64,000 nucleotides of DNA from Gari tellinella (GCA_922989275.2 OV277867.1:37440070-37504069), one strand, 5' to 3'. Counted from the stretch's first letter, positions 32,341 to 44,573 are shown. Notes: generated by a model from the sequence alone, not told the origin. Translations and numbers: made by a program.

Positions 32341-33104
32341 AATATTATAAATAAACTTTAAAAAGCGAATTTCTTAGATAAAACCGGTTTTTGTGAAAGA
32401 ATCACGTCCCACGTAGTTCAAATGGGACCCAATCGTTTATGCAGGTTTCTCAAAAGCACAATGCGGCTTTAAGTTGATAGTGTTATATTCAAGAAGTAAT
32501 TCGAATGTTTATTGTGAAAATAAAACTTTGCAGCGGTTTCATACAAAAGTGTGACCAGGGTGTATTTCATACCTCCATGAAAAAAAAACTGTACCGAATT
32601 ATTCCTTATGATTTAATATCACTGCTGAATTTAAGAAAGTAGTTATTTAAAGAATCTGATACTATTATTCTTCTTTAACACTTTGACCTCCGCCATAGAT
32701 ATTTTCCGCCAAACGCGACGTTATTTTGTAATAACGTCGTCGTCAATGACGTCATTTAGCGTCCTGCCTCATGCAGCGCTTGTTGGGAGTAGTTGGATTA
32801 AAAGGATGTAGTCCCGACAAGGCGTGGCCTTATTTATTTTTGTTCATGGAGTTATGAAAAGCTTTTTACAGCCAATCACAGCTAACCAAAAATAATGAAA
32901 ACAAATAATATTAAATTATTATTGCATGACGTACAATACTTATATTAAACATTGATGGTACATTATCGTTGCCGTTCTTGTTTCTGACCATAAATTTATA
33001 GCTGAAGAGATAGCATTTTACCTAGATTTCGAGGTCAACGTTACTAGTGAGTCGTGCCAAATACTCTGCATCCTCAAAAGACACTGGTTTCACATACATT
33101 TGGG
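32341..33104. other. no gene seen
   Basis: AT-rich, a small TTTTGTAATAACGTCG turn near 32725; nothing recognised. Confidence 0.4.
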
Positions 33105-33339
33105 AGTGTCCTTTCCTGTTTAAACGCTAACAAAACGCAAAACGCTGAAATAAAATGTAGAAAAAGTAAATTGTTTTGAAATTACCAAGCATTATTTGCA
33201 ATCTGAGTGGCACACAGTTTGAAGCCTGATCAGACGACGGATACCCGGCGTCTGATCTGGCTTCAAATTGTGTATAATGGAAATAGTCGTTTTGTCGTGA
33301 GTACGTTTTTCGGGAATGCATAACGTGTTCTCCAGAGTA
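33105..33339 (-). mobile_element. MITE family A, worn copy
   Basis: The left end is eroded (TCCTTTCCTGTTTAAACGC). The core GAAGCCTGATCAGACGACGG remains, and the right end is CGTGTTCTCCAGAGTA. Confidence 0.7.
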
Positions 33340-33787
33340 TCCGACGTCAGATATGAACCAATTTCGTGTGCAAAGAACTAGCAAACTCGGTATACAAGCA
33401 AAAACGATTTTTCTTCGGTGAGAACAGTTGTTTCCTCGCTCTAAAGCATTACCTAAATGACAAAATCAATTATACCATCCATCATGCACCGGGAATAAAA
33501 GGATACATCCGGGGTGTTTAATACGCTTTGACGTTGATAAAGTAGAGTCAATTAATGCATTACAAATGACCTTCAAGAGGGACAAAACCGAACTTTCCTC
33601 TCAAATAAACACGAGTGTACTTCAAGCATGGATAATATTTAAAACGTTTTAGAGCCAAGACGTTTGGAAAGAAAGACGTTTGCTGTATATTTTGTGCGAA
33701 ACTTTATTAACTCTCGGTAAAAGCTAAACGATACTTCACCAATTTATGTCTAGATATTACAATGAACTCTTCCTATGTGCGTAGTGG
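33340..33787. other. no gene seen
   Basis: Nothing recognised. Confidence 0.4.
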
Positions 33788-33982
33788 TACAGTAAAACCT
33801 CTCTATTACGACCACTAAATTATGTTAGTTATAGATAACCGCTTAAGGCAATGTGACAATGAAACAGAAATCTCCTTTAAGAGGTTTCTGTTTCACTGTC
33901 ACCTTGCTATAAGCTGTGTCACCTCTCTATTTTACAATTAATAGCCTTCGTTTTAGTGGACGTAATAGCGATGTTTTGCTGT
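33788..33982 (+). mobile_element. MITE family B copy
   Basis: TACAGTAAAACCTCTCTATT left end; hairpin GAAACAGAAATCTCC/GAGGTTTCTGTTTC; right end TTTTAGTGGACGTAATAGCG then TGTTTTGCTGT. Confidence 0.82.
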
Positions 33983-34185
33983 CGCTAATGATATACCTTG
34001 TTTATCTATTAACACTGTAGCATTTGTCCATAAAGCGGATGTTTTCATATGAAATATTAAACAATGCAGATCCTAGTGAGACGCGGCGTCTCATCAGATT
34101 CTAAACTGTCTGCCAATCTCTACTTTTGTTGACATTAGGCATCAAAGGGTTTTAAGCTATATTCATATAATACTATGCCAAACTT
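33983..34185. repeat. short stand-alone core hairpin
   Basis: 34058-34112: AACAATGCAGATCCTAGTGA, GACGCGGCGTCTCATCAGAT, TCTAAACTGTCTGCC. A core without recognisable A, D or E ends. Confidence 0.5.
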
Positions 34186-34640
34186 CCAACGCAACACCCC
34201 GGATATTCCCATTACTTCCAATGTTAAACATGTCTTAAGCTAGTTTGGTCAATTCTGTAATGTGTGCATATCCTGAATAGATTTCTTCTGCAATTCATAG
34301 AGTGGTCAATGGACAATACTCTTGGTAAACAAAAACAAAGTGAATTGGCATTTGGTCCCAAAAATATGGAATTTTGTGAAAACAAGTTTCCAGAAATCTC
34401 ATTCCAATGCATTTTTAATGGGGAATGTTAACCAGAAACTAGCGATACGTTTGGATAGATGGTTATTATTCGTCAGAAGTGTCAATGAAAATTCGTTGCC
34501 AATATTAACAACTTTGAGGACAGTACATCAATTTAAAAACACAAATAAAACGTTTTAAAAAAAGTGTGTCAAATTTTCCATTGATTTAAAACACTCGCTC
34601 TGATATGAAAATAGAAGGGAACTCGGAGGTGTTGCGTTGG
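34186..34640. mobile_element. 455-bp TIR element
   Basis: The left end CCAACGCAACACCCCGGATA and the right end ACTCGGAGGTGTTGCGTTGG match as inverted repeats (CCAACGCAACACC, then a looser TTCCC/GGGAA). The interior frames are short. Only one copy seen; target duplication not clear. Confidence 0.55.
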
Positions 34641-35272
34641 CTGTTTGACCTAGTATATATCAACATTTATGTTATTCCTAAGTAAAACTTGAACATAGAA
34701 ACATGTATGTTACGCATTGAATAAGGGACACCAACGCATTTAATATCAGACTAACCCAAATACGTGAACTCTGGAAGATGTACGGCCTTATCATTATTAC
34801 GGGGACATCGTTAGTAATAGGATTACACGTAAGCACTGCGAATTAAGCACGTCGTTACGATTCTCTGTATTATAGGTAGATTGCCTTCCTGATATTATAA
34901 TTGGCAATTTTCTACGCGGGCATATTTATTTATTAAAACGTCATTTCCCGATCAACTCTTTAACCGGATTTTTTTATGAAGACAGATGACCACTTACAGC
35001 AGACTAAAAAGTCGTATTTTTAATTCCATTAAAAACCATTTGCGTATTTTAGTTCCATTAAACATTAGAACACAACCATTTTCTCTTTTTCACTGCACTA
35101 ATATTCCAAGTATGTCAAATGACCGAAGTCGATACAGAAATTACGGTTTGGTTTTGATCTACACTGTTTTGTGTTAATGTTCTCATGGCACGGCTCAAAA
35201 TACTTTTCACGTCTTATATAATGGCACTTCGGGTCCAAATGAGCTTTTACTAGCTGAAATGGTAAACAGTGT
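34641..35272. other. no gene seen
   Basis: Nothing recognised. Confidence 0.4.
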
Positions 35273-35598
35273 TCCCTCTCTACAACTGCCCTCCCAACAA
35301 CGACCCCCTCCTTTCAACGACCATTGTCGCAGTTCCCTAAAAAGGACAATTATGCCCAACCTAATCACGACTGCAATGTCGTCTGCTTAAAGTTGTCGTA
35401 TGCTATTTTTTCTCAAAGTTACATAACGGACATTTTGAAAGAAAAAAACTTAACGACGAATGGCGTAACGCGACGTCTGACCGGGATTCAAGCTGTTTGC
35501 AAATGTAAACAAATTTCCCTTCCTATAACGACTCCCTCCGAACAACGCACTCGATTTGTGTCTCCCATTGGATGTTGTTGTAGAGGGGGAACGCTGTA
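35273..35598 (+). mobile_element. MITE family E copy lacking the left hairpin arm
   Basis: Left ACAGTGTTCCCTCTCTACAA, right TTGTAGAGGGGGAACGCTGTA, and all inner blocks in order. At the centre the sequence passes from TTAACGACGAATGG straight to CGTAACGCGACGTCTGACCG; the AACAGCTTGAATCCAGATCA arm is gone. Confidence 0.82.
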
Positions 35599-36261
35599 GT
35601 GAATATTTGAAACATATTATATAATGCACTTTTGTTAATGGCATTATCATCCATCTTAGATCCGTGACATGCCTACAGAAATCAGTTTACCTGCCTGTTA
35701 AATGTAAAGTATGCAATGATGATATAAGTCGTGTCTGTGTCAAATTCCTTTTGATACCCTCTGTGGGTATATTAATTAATTTATGAATGTTCTTCAGTAA
35801 CCGTCATTATAGCTTATATCAAAGAGAATATACTAAATATCTGACGCAATGGCTGATTTAATGTTTAATTACATTGGCAAATCGCCTAAATGTTGTAGGT
35901 TGTTAATGCTAATCGAAAAGAATCAATTACTCTGTCCATATTCAAAACGCTTTCAAAAGCATATGGTATTAAACAGACAATTAGCAGAGGAATGATAGGC
36001 ATGACAGTCGTCATGTCACTGGTTGAATTTGTTCCTCAAATGAAATTTAGACATTAAAAAGGTTCAGTCTACTTGATATTTCTTGATACCGTGACATTAC
36101 CGTCGTCATGCTGAATGCGTCATTACTCTGTTAACGTTTGATTCATAGTGCTGTTAAATGTTTCGGTGATGATTCAATACAACCTTTCAAATTTGATTTA
36201 TTGGCACTTTAAACACCAATGAAAGCTTAGCCCTGTCAAGATCAAATTAATCGTGAGGTTT
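35599..36261. other. no gene seen
   Basis: Nothing recognised. Confidence 0.4.
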
Positions 36262-36480
36262 TTACCCCTTCAGCGCCATATTCTCGTCTGCTTCAATATT
36301 GATGTCTGACATATCGTTTCAAAGTTAAAAAAAACTGCAGTTTACATATGTAACTGACGTAATTTAAAAACAAATGGCAAACAGTTTTGGTCATGACAGA
36401 CGCCGCGTTACGCGGCGTCTGATTAGGATAAAACTGATTGCAAATGCGCCTTATGACGTCATTGAGAGTGAAAATGTTAA
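36262..36480 (-). mobile_element. family D element
   Basis: Reverse orientation: TTACCCCTTCAGCGCCATAT, TCGTCTGCTTCAATATTGAT, hairpin with AGACGCCGCGTTACGCGGCG, then TTATGACGTCATTGAGAGTG. Near complete. Confidence 0.75.
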
Positions 36481-37493
36481 AGCTCCCTGACTGATGCTGA
36501 CATTTCCTTATGATGTTCTTTTATAGGTTCGCCCTGCAGTTAGAAAGACCCACATTTTTCCATATGTCCTATATCACATTTGCTATGGATACCGAATTAG
36601 CTTTGTGGGTACGTCATTGGGAACAAACTGTCACGTACCAAAAGCTTATAGGCGGGTAACTTTGCTTGAGGTATCAAATATTGTGTTTAAGTAATAACTT
36701 TGGGCGGCGCAGTTACGTTTACCAATTTCTGGGAACTATGACCTTGCCATGTTACCTCAGTTATAGCAACACATTTGTCCGGGTAATATATTTCCTATAT
36801 TTCCGATACCATATCATCTAGAGAAACCAAATTCGATGATTGATCTTTGATCACATTTACTGAAAACGAGTGTCAGAATGTTTTATCTTATATCACGTTT
36901 ACTTGGTATACCAATAGTTTCGTATGACTACATCTAAGGATGTCACGTCAAGATCACCTTTACATTGGCCTGGGGTTTCAATTATAGAAACTGTTTGTTC
37001 GGCTAGTACTTTTCAGATATGGTATTGGCTAGAGATATCAAAGTGTCTTGTGAGAATGCATCTCGGAATAGGGTGTTGTCGCGTACAACAATAAGATCCC
37101 TGTAACCTAGAACAAAACTATTGTCGGGAGCATAATTATTATAACTATGCCACTTAAGTCAGAATTAGCACATTTTGTTTGAAAATTGGATTGTGGAGTG
37201 GCACATACCTTCCATTGGTCGATGTCACATTGACCTAGACTTGCCATGGGCATATTTTCCATGCACAACAATAAGATACCAAGTTTGTTGTATGTTAGTA
37301 CATCACAAATTTTTTTCTGTTATTCGATGTTTATGTTTATGCAATACTAGTCTAGTCAAATCCGTAAATCGATGTATGCCTTTTAAACTCTTGCATGCAC
37401 GGTATGTTTTTCGTGGGCAATAATGTTTGTCTGCTACTATTCTAAAAATATAGTTTTTGAAATTATTTTCAAAACAGAATCAGATTGTAAAAC
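36481..37493. other. no gene seen; possible decayed repeat
   Basis: ACAACAATAAGAT occurs at about 37087 and 37266, and GACCTTGCCATG/GACCTAGACTTGCCATG at 36738 and 37229. These hint at an old tandem repeat. No exon seen. Confidence 0.35.
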
Positions 37494-38000
37494 AGTTTGG
37501 ATCCTGATGAGACTCCGCGTTACGCGGTATCTCATTTTGGATCCAAATTATTTGCAAAGGTCATCAATGGAGGATATATTCGCCGCTAGCATGCAAAGAG
37601 TAAACATACATTGTATTTTTACTGTAATATCTATTCCGTAGCTTCTAGTGACGCGGTTATACCGGATCCCTGTGCTCAGAATCTTAATTGTTTGTCAGTC
37701 TAATAGTTTGCAACATCTTGCTTAAACCGATCATTCAAAGTCAAAAATAGACTTGACTGAATTTGAAACTGCAATGCTATATTTGAACCTTCAGATAGGT
37801 GATGGAGGAGGTTAGATATGGACCGGTTTCAGCGAAAAAGGTTCGTCTTTAATACCTTTTTGAGTTTACCTGTTCACTATCTGTATACCGCCTGCTTCAA
37901 TTCTCAATGACGTCAAAAAGCACATTTTCATACGGGTTTGATCCTGATCAGACGCCGCGTAATGATAAGAAATGTTTGTCACTTGTTTTAACCCATTTGT
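37494..38000. repeat. two family D relics
   Basis: 37494-37558 is a D hairpin (GTTTGGATCCTGATGAGACT, CCGCGTTACGCGG, GGATCCAAATTATTTGC). 37880-38000 holds TTCAATTCTCAATGACGTCA and TTTGATCCTGATCAGACGCC with the right arm lost. Confidence 0.55.
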
Positions 38001-38030
38001 CCTTGTCGATATAGCTGTTATGACAACAGC

Positions 38031-38249
38031 TACAGTGGAGAAAACGTTATTCTTTCCCAATAAACGCGTTTACGCTAAAACTAGTTTTTTCCATTGCAAA
38101 CAGTTTGGAGCCAGACTCCAAACTGTTTGCCACTCAGATTAAAATAAATACTGAAATATGTCAAAAACTTGTTATTTTCTACGTTTTAGTACTTTGCGTT
38201 TGCGTACGTTTGCGTTTAAACGGGAAAGAATAACGTTTTCTCCACTGTA
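38031..38249 (+). mobile_element. MITE family A copy with the core hairpin deleted
   Basis: Both ends are intact (TACAGTGGAGAAAACG; CGTTTTCTCCACTGTA). At the centre TTTGGAGCCAGACTCCAAACT replaces the normal hairpin, so about 35 bp of palindrome centre is missing. Confidence 0.88.
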
Positions 38250-39035
38250 GATTAGCAAACGTATTGTATCTGTTACAACAAGCAGCAATGATGAATTTTG
38301 ATATCAAGATTTTTCGGTTAGATTTTAACCGATGAATGGTCACCTGTTCCTATACTTCAAGTGAAATGATGTCACGTAATGAAGTTGGCCTATTCTGCTC
38401 AATTTCATTCGCAGTCAGTATTTTATGCATCCGATTCATTTCTCATTCGAAGGACAATATTCCATTTATACAGACATGGATAAGCACAATAAGAATTTGA
38501 TTATTTATCACAGCAGATGGTAGCTTAAATTAGGCTCAAAATAAGTAAAATACCACATTTTGTTTTTCCTCCAACCTTATTTAACTAGTCGCTTGTCTTC
38601 AAAATCAGGCACATGCTTTGGGTGATTCTTTTTAATTTTTCGACGTAAAAATTGTGGTATTTCGATTATTACTTCATTCGATTTATTCGTTTGTTACTGT
38701 GATGTTTTTGTTATTTCACAGCTAGGTATAAGGCCAATGATTAATTATATCGAAACAATGGTCAAACGGTTCGGATCATGACCTGGTTCAAACTGGTGTT
38801 GCCGTTGTCCCCTGCAAGATAATAACCATACTTTAGTCACGGTTTCACTTCTTTATTGCGGCGAGACGAAAATGACATATTCATTAAGAGCAATAATTTG
38901 TATGTAATAATAGTAAATAGTCCGTAGACGACGTTTTTATTGCATTTTAGCGTTCTTACGAGATTTGTGATAAATTTAATCAACTCTTGCACTCCATTAT
39001 CCTCATCCCTAATGTGTTCTGCTAAGCCAGATGCT
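38250..39035. other. no gene; family C relic
   Basis: 38509-38625 is a reversed, worn family C (AGATGGTAGCTTAAATTAGG; GCTTGTCTTCAAAATCAGG). Nothing else. Confidence 0.4.
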
Positions 39036-39260
39036 TACAGTGGAGAATACGTTATTGTTTCCCAATAAACGCGTTTACGCTAAAACTATTACTTCCATTG
39101 CAAACAGGTTGGAGCCAGATCAGACGCCGGTTAACCCGGTGTCTGATCAGGCTCCAAACTGTTTGCCACTCAGATTAAAATAAATACTAAGATATGTCGA
39201 AAACTTGTTATTTTCTACGTTTGCGTTTAAACGGGAAAGAATAACGTTTTCTCCACTGTA
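39036..39260 (+). mobile_element. MITE family A copy
   Basis: TACAGTGGAGAATACGTTAT and AACGTTTTCTCCACTGTA; core AGACGCCGGTTAACCCGGTG. Slightly short (225 bp), because part of the GCGTTTGCGTACGTTTGCG block is missing. Confidence 0.87.
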
Positions 39261-39317
39261 TGACGTTTCCAGTTATATTATGCCTTGGATAAGATTTTAA
39301 GAATATAGCAACTCTTC

Positions 39318-39565
39318 TATAGTGGAGAAGATTCTTTCCCAATAAATGTGTTTACGCTTCAACTGTTATTTCGATTGATAACACTTTGGAGCCAGATCAG
39401 GCGCCAAGTAACCCGGCGTCTGATCAGGCTCAATACTAAATGCCGCTCATATCAACGGGAACAGTCAAAATTGACGAAAACCTTCCCTTTTCACGTTTTA
39501 GTGCATTGCGTTTGTGATCCGTTTTGCGTTTACAAGGGAAATAATAACGTGTTTCCCTCTTTTAT
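39318..39565 (+). mobile_element. MITE family A, worn copy
   Basis: Left TATAGTGGAGAAGATTC, core CAGGCGCCAAGTAACCCGGC, right end eroded (AACGTGTTTCCCTCTTTTA). It ends against the next A copy. Confidence 0.75.
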
Positions 39566-39566
39566 A

Positions 39567-39816
39567 TACAGTGGAGAATCTGTTATTCTTTCCCAATAAA
39601 CGCGTTTACGCTAAAACTATTATTTACAATACAAACAGATTGGAGCCAGATCAGACGCCGGGTAACCCGGCGTCTGATCAGGCTCCAAACTATTTGCCAC
39701 CAAGATAAACATGAATTATCAGAATTGTCCAAAAGTTGTACTTTTCTACGTTTTATTGCTTTGCGTTTGCATACGTTTGCGTTTAAACGGGAAAGAATAA
39801 CATATTCTCCACTGTA
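39567..39816 (+). mobile_element. MITE family A copy
   Basis: TACAGTGGAGAATCTGTTAT and AACATATTCTCCACTGTA; intact core AGACGCCGGGTAACCCGGCG. Starts at the edge of the worn copy 39318-39565. Confidence 0.88.
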
Positions 39817-40232
39817 GCTCAAAAGTTGTGTTATGTTCTGAGACGCTGAATACTTTCATCCCGCCACTGCCTGGCCACAGGTACAGTGATTGTATTCCGC
39901 GAACTTGATTAGGATACGAACTGTTTGGCATTCATTTCAATATTGCCTAAGCGAATGACTAAAATTTACATTTTAGAAAAACAGTAGTTAACTTGTTTTA
40001 AGCAAATGACCTCTTGTCATTGATGGGGTTGTGACTAATATTACACAGAAAGCTTCTGTTTTTCTTACAGCCAAAATGCTCTTTAATTCGATACCAAATG
40101 TTTATTTGTTGTCCATGATACTTGGAGGTTGTTAATATCACAAAGAAAGTTTAAGGGAAATTTCATAGAAAAGATATAACGTTCATTCCGCTGTCTGCTG
40201 ACAGCTGTATTAGACAAAGCAAATGGATATCA
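39817..40232. other. no gene seen
   Basis: Nothing recognised. Confidence 0.4.
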
Positions 40233-40482
40233 TACAGTGGAGAATCTGTTATTCTTTCCCGTTTAAACGCAAACGTACGCAAACGCAAAACACTAAAACG
40301 TAGAAAAGAACAACTTTTGGACAATTCTGATAATTCTTGTTTATCTTGGTGGCAAACAGTTTGGAGCCTGATCAGACGCCGGGTTACCCGGCGTCTGATC
40401 TGGCTCCAAACTGTTTGCACTGCAAATAATAGTTTTAGTGTAAACGCGTTTATTGGGAAAGAATAACAGATTCCCGACTGTA
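40233..40482 (-). mobile_element. MITE family A copy
   Basis: TACAGTGGAGAATCTGTTAT and ACAGATTCCCGACTGTA ends; core AGACGCCGGGTTACCCGGCG. Reverse orientation. A family D relic follows (40497-40600: GCATCTGATCAGGATCAAAA, GCAAACGCGCTTTAAACGCG). Confidence 0.87.
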
Positions 40483-40806
40483 CACACTGCATGTTGATTT
40501 TGTCTTGACATTTATACATACGGCATCTGATCAGGATCAAAACTGTTTGCAAACGCGCTTTAAACGCGTCATTGTCAGTGAAATGGTAACAGCACCCTCC
40601 TGTCCGTTTGAATTTATTTGGCTCTCTAATTGGACATGTTAACAGCATGACAGGATATATCATGAGGCCAACATTAATTTGCTTAAAGGCGTTTGTAATG
40701 GGGGAAAAGTTAGATTAATCAAAAGTGAATGATTTAAATGTGTTAAAAATAAGATCTTGCCATTCAAATTGTTGATAAGCCTCACCGGATTCGTAGATAC
40801 GTTATG

Positions 40807-41046
40807 TACAGTGGAGAAACTGTTATTCTTTCCCAATAAACGCGTTTACGCTAAAACTATTATTTCCAGTGCAAACAGTTTGGAGCCAGATCAGACGCCG
40901 GTTAACCCGGCGTCTGATCAGGCTCCAAACTGTTTGCCACCAAGATAAACATGAAATATCAGAATTGTCCAAAAGTTGTTCTTTTCTACGTTTTAGTGCT
41001 TTGCGTTTGCGTTTAAACGGGAAAGAATAACAGATTCGCCACTGTA
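40807..41046 (+). mobile_element. MITE family A copy
   Basis: TACAGTGGAGAAACTGTTAT and ACAGATTCGCCACTGTA ends; core AGACGCCGGTTAACCCGGCG. Confidence 0.87.
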
Positions 41047-41559
41047 GCTTCAAAGCCTTCCTTCAAACCTTGTATGACATTTCATGTGTTGTAAATCTGA
41101 TTTTGTCTGATTCAAAAAGATAGTTCGGTTGTGAAATATTCTCTGTGAAATGTCATTCCGATGGGTAATTACGTTGAGAAGGAGCATACTTCCGACATTC
41201 GGAAAACTCCTATCCGGTGAAGACATGCTGATTTGATGTAAAATGATCTTTACTAGGCAATAAGTTTTCATTTACGACTCCAGGGCTTCTTGGTGACAAC
41301 TAATTTACATAGGAGGCTCATTTTATACTTTAGGCATGTCATTTTGAGATGATGTAATGACAATTCGTCTGTTACCTATCCCGGCATGATGAACTCAGAG
41401 CTGTAGTTGACTGTGCTTACAATTTAGCGTGTGCTCAGGATCCAAACTAAAAGGTATTTCGATTTTTTCGGTCAGAAATGTAAAGCTGTGAATTTGAAAT
41501 CATAGAACACGATAACTCGCACGCAGACCGTGCTATTTGACCATGGAATGTTAACCAAT
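41047..41559. other. no gene seen
   Basis: Nothing recognised. Confidence 0.4.
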
Positions 41560-41795
41560 TAATCCTTAGCCATTTTGTAGCATTGGAAATAGACGACAGC
41601 TTACATCAGGTTGAAAGTAACGCAGAATGCGCCTTAAGGCTCATTTTGCTTTACTTTCAGCCTGATTTATGCTACAATCTGCTAGCATATAAAACTAGTT
41701 CGTACAGAGCATATCCATGAATGAATCAAATGGAATTATTTTCTTTAAAGGGGAAATAAACCAAATGCGTTAAAATGAACATCCATTGAGTAAAT
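41560..41795 (+). mobile_element. MITE family C copy
   Basis: AATCCTTAGCCATTTTGTAG, CATCAGGTTGAAAGTAACGC, a mostly kept AGAATGCGCC hairpin, TGCTACAATCTGCTAGCATA and AAACCAAATGCGTTAAAATG. Ends eroded. Confidence 0.7.
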
Positions 41796-41904
41796 GGTAA
41801 ATATATGCCATGCCTTGGTGAGAATGCACTTGAAATTGTATATAGTTTGACCCTTGTTCAGATGTTTGTACAAAATAACTCGGTGTCAGATCGATTCAAA
41901 CGCG

Positions 41905-42020
41905 TACAATTTCAATTTTAAAAGGAAAAATAAAAATCCGAAGATTTGGGGAAAATCCGGAGAAATTTAGAAATATCCAAAAATTTCGGAAAAAATCCGA
42001 TGAAATGGCAGTTCTGTAGG
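41905..42020. repeat. fragment like the element at 60053-60308
   Basis: AAATCCGAAGATTTGGGGAA, AAATCCGGAGAAATTTAGAA and GATGAAATGGCAGTTCTG parallel the right part of 60053-60308, which ends GGAGAAATGGCAGCCCTG. No matching left end. Confidence 0.5.
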
Positions 42021-42165
42021 TTTTTCTTTTCAGTGTATTGCAATAAGTGTTTATGATATAAGAGACCCTGGTCAGAGAGCTTCTATATGCGTGACTGTGT
42101 TTCAATGTTTTAACGTTTAGGTACTTAAGTCTGGGAGGCTGTGATAGAGAATCTCCGAGTCTGCG

Positions 42166-42422
42166 TACAGGGGAGAAAACGTTATTCTTTCCCAATAAAC
42201 GCGTTTTCCATAAAACTATTATTTCCATTGCAAACAGTTTGGAGCCAGATCAGACGCCGGGTAACCCGGCGTCTGATCAGGCTCCAAGCTGTCTGCCATT
42301 CAGATTAATACTAGTAGTCAGAATATTCAAAATATTATCCTTATTTACAATTTAGTGCTTTGCGTTTGCGTTTGCGTTTCGTTTGCGTTTAAACGGGAAA
42401 GAATAACGTTTTCTCCACTGTA
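42166..42422 (+). mobile_element. MITE family A copy
   Basis: TACAGGGGAGAAAACGTTAT and AACGTTTTCTCCACTGTA ends; core AGACGCCGGGTAACCCGGCG. Confidence 0.87.
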
Positions 42423-42579
42423 ATAATTGCGCCGTGCAATGACTAAACCAGAGAAATTGCATTGCAAGGTTGTACAGACAAAACACCGTTGTCAACCTAC
42501 GCTTTGAATCTAAGTTGTGTCTTCACTGTCAAATACCGTATATAAAACAGCTACGTAAAATGCTTTAGATCGATGTAGG

Positions 42580-42654
42580 TGTCAAACAGTGTATATCAAG
42601 ACCAGCTGTCGTATCTTCAACGCGGCTGTGGGTCTTGCTATACACTGTTTGCAA
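42580..42654. repeat. stand-alone hairpin
   Basis: GTCAAACAGTGTATATCAAG faces TCTTGCTATACACTGTTTGC with CAGCTGTCG..CGGCTG inside. The arms resemble family G outer arms, but the core differs. Confidence 0.6.
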
Positions 42655-43104
42655 TGCAATAAGTCAAGTTTTTGCAAAGCATGGCTTATTTGTTTAACAA
42701 GTTCTCTCTTTGAAAAGTGTCCATACGTTTGTGTGACACAGCCATAAATTCAGTATAAATTGTATCCTTCCTGACTCTCCAATGGTCACGGTCCCGTATC
42801 AAACCTTCAACGGATAGGTTTACAGAGCTAACATGAGGGATGAGCGCTTAAAGCAATAAAACGGTTAAGCTGATATTTCCCTAATGGTCATTCTGTAATT
42901 CTTTGGGGTTATGTTTTGGGGTTTCTCCTGTATTTAATGACTGCCAATTTCAACCACTTTTACGTGGCGTTTGATCTTATTCTTAGCTATTTGCAATGTC
43001 AACTTTAGTCGGCTACGGTGGTGAAATGGTTAAATCAGAGACAAGAACATAAACGTTATCCCCTATATAAATGCTTTTATTGTATTGCAAAACCTGTTTC
43101 AACT
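42655..43104. other. no gene seen
   Basis: Nothing recognised. Confidence 0.4.
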
Positions 43105-43313
43105 TACAGTAGGACCTCTCTATTACGACCACTAAAAAGAAGGCTTATTGTCTGCCTAAAAGACAGGTGACAGCTTAAAGCAATGTGAAAGTGAAACAGA
43201 AAGCTCATGAAGGAGCTTTCTGTTTCACTTTCACATTGTTTTTTGCAGTCACCTGTCTTAAACGACTTATATTTGATTCAATTTAGTGGTCGTAATAGAG
43301 AGGTTCTACTGCA
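43105..43313 (+). mobile_element. MITE family B copy
   Basis: TACAGTAGGACCTCTCTATT and AATAGAGAGGTTCTACTGCA ends; hairpin AAACAGAAAGCTCATGAAGG/GAGCTTTCTGTTTC. The best full-length B copy with 3577-3784. Confidence 0.88.
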
Positions 43314-43544
43314 CTCATAATCAATATGCCTAAGCCTTACTACTGCAGAAATTATATTATTCACTCATGTTTGAAGAAGTCCTCGTACAAAAGCAATACA
43401 ATGTAATATGGCAAAATGACATATTCTTGAAAACACGTATACTACTAAGACTGTTTGTGTTAGATATAATTATTATTGATGCTCAATTGGAAAAGAAGAA
43501 CGTTTTTTCAACATCTGTGTCATAGCAATTTTTAGCATATACAT

Positions 43545-43773
43545 ACATAGGGAAAACGTTTGTTCTTTCCCATTCAAACGCATTTGGAAAAAACTATAGA
43601 AAATACAACTTATTGACAATTCCGCCAAATCATTTTAAATATGTGTTACAATCAATTAGGTGCATGATCAGATGACGGGTACACGACGTCTGATCTAGCT
43701 CCAAACTGTAATGGAAACTATAGTTTTAGTGTAAACGTGTTTATTTGAATAGAAAAACGTCCTTTCCACTGTA
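43545..43773 (-). mobile_element. MITE family A, worn copy
   Basis: ACATAGGGAAAACGTTTGTT left; GATCAGATGACGGGTACACG core; GTCCTTTCCACTGTA right. Confidence 0.7.
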
Positions 43774-44059
43774 AATCATGTCCCAAATTTAACCTGAATA
43801 TTTACGAGAACGCAAATTAATGTATCATCCGTAACGACAATAAGATTGCTTTTAAATATTTGATAGATATTGTCTGTTTGTTCCATTAGGTCTTGTCACC
43901 AGGACTCCAAGAAACCATTACTCGTATTATAACAAGACAGACTAGTTTGTGTTATCGTTAATGTGATACAATTGTATCATTATATATCGTTCTGATCTTA
44001 ATTTAACAATTTCACCGTCTAAACATCGGCTCCTGGGAATTTTCGTCTGTATTTCATGC

Positions 44060-44398
44060 TACAGTTTTCCCTCTCTACAACGGCCCACTGAACAACGGTT
44101 CCCTCCTTACAACGACCATTGCCTCTGTCCCCCCTTTCTAGGCTACAATATAGTCTACTTAAAAGTGACGCCTATTGGCTTTCTCAAATTTACATGTTAG
44201 ACATTTTGACAGAAAAAAACATAATAATGAGTGACAAACAGCTTGAATCCAGATCAGACGCCGCGTTACGTGGCGTCTGATCTTGATTCAAGGTGTTTTC
44301 AAATGTAAGCTAAATTCCCTCCCTACAACGACTCTTTCCGAACAACGCACATATTTTTTGTCTCTCATTAAGTTTCGTTGTAGAGAGGGAGCGCTGTA
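44060..44398 (+). mobile_element. MITE family E copy
   Basis: TACAGTTTTCCCTCTCTACA and TGTAGAGAGGGAGCGCTGTA ends; hairpin CAGATCAGACGCCGCGTTAC with GTGGCGTCTGATCTTG. Confidence 0.85.
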
Positions 44399-44573
44399 TT
44401 TTATTCGTTTATTTAAGAATGAATGAGCATTGACATACATGTAGGAAGCAAACAAATAGTTTGAACATTTTAAACTGAATTTACTTAAAAAATGACTCTA
44501 AATCTAACAGTAAATGTATTTTTGATGTAGATAGACAGAAGATATATTTGTATAATAAAACATAAGTATACAC

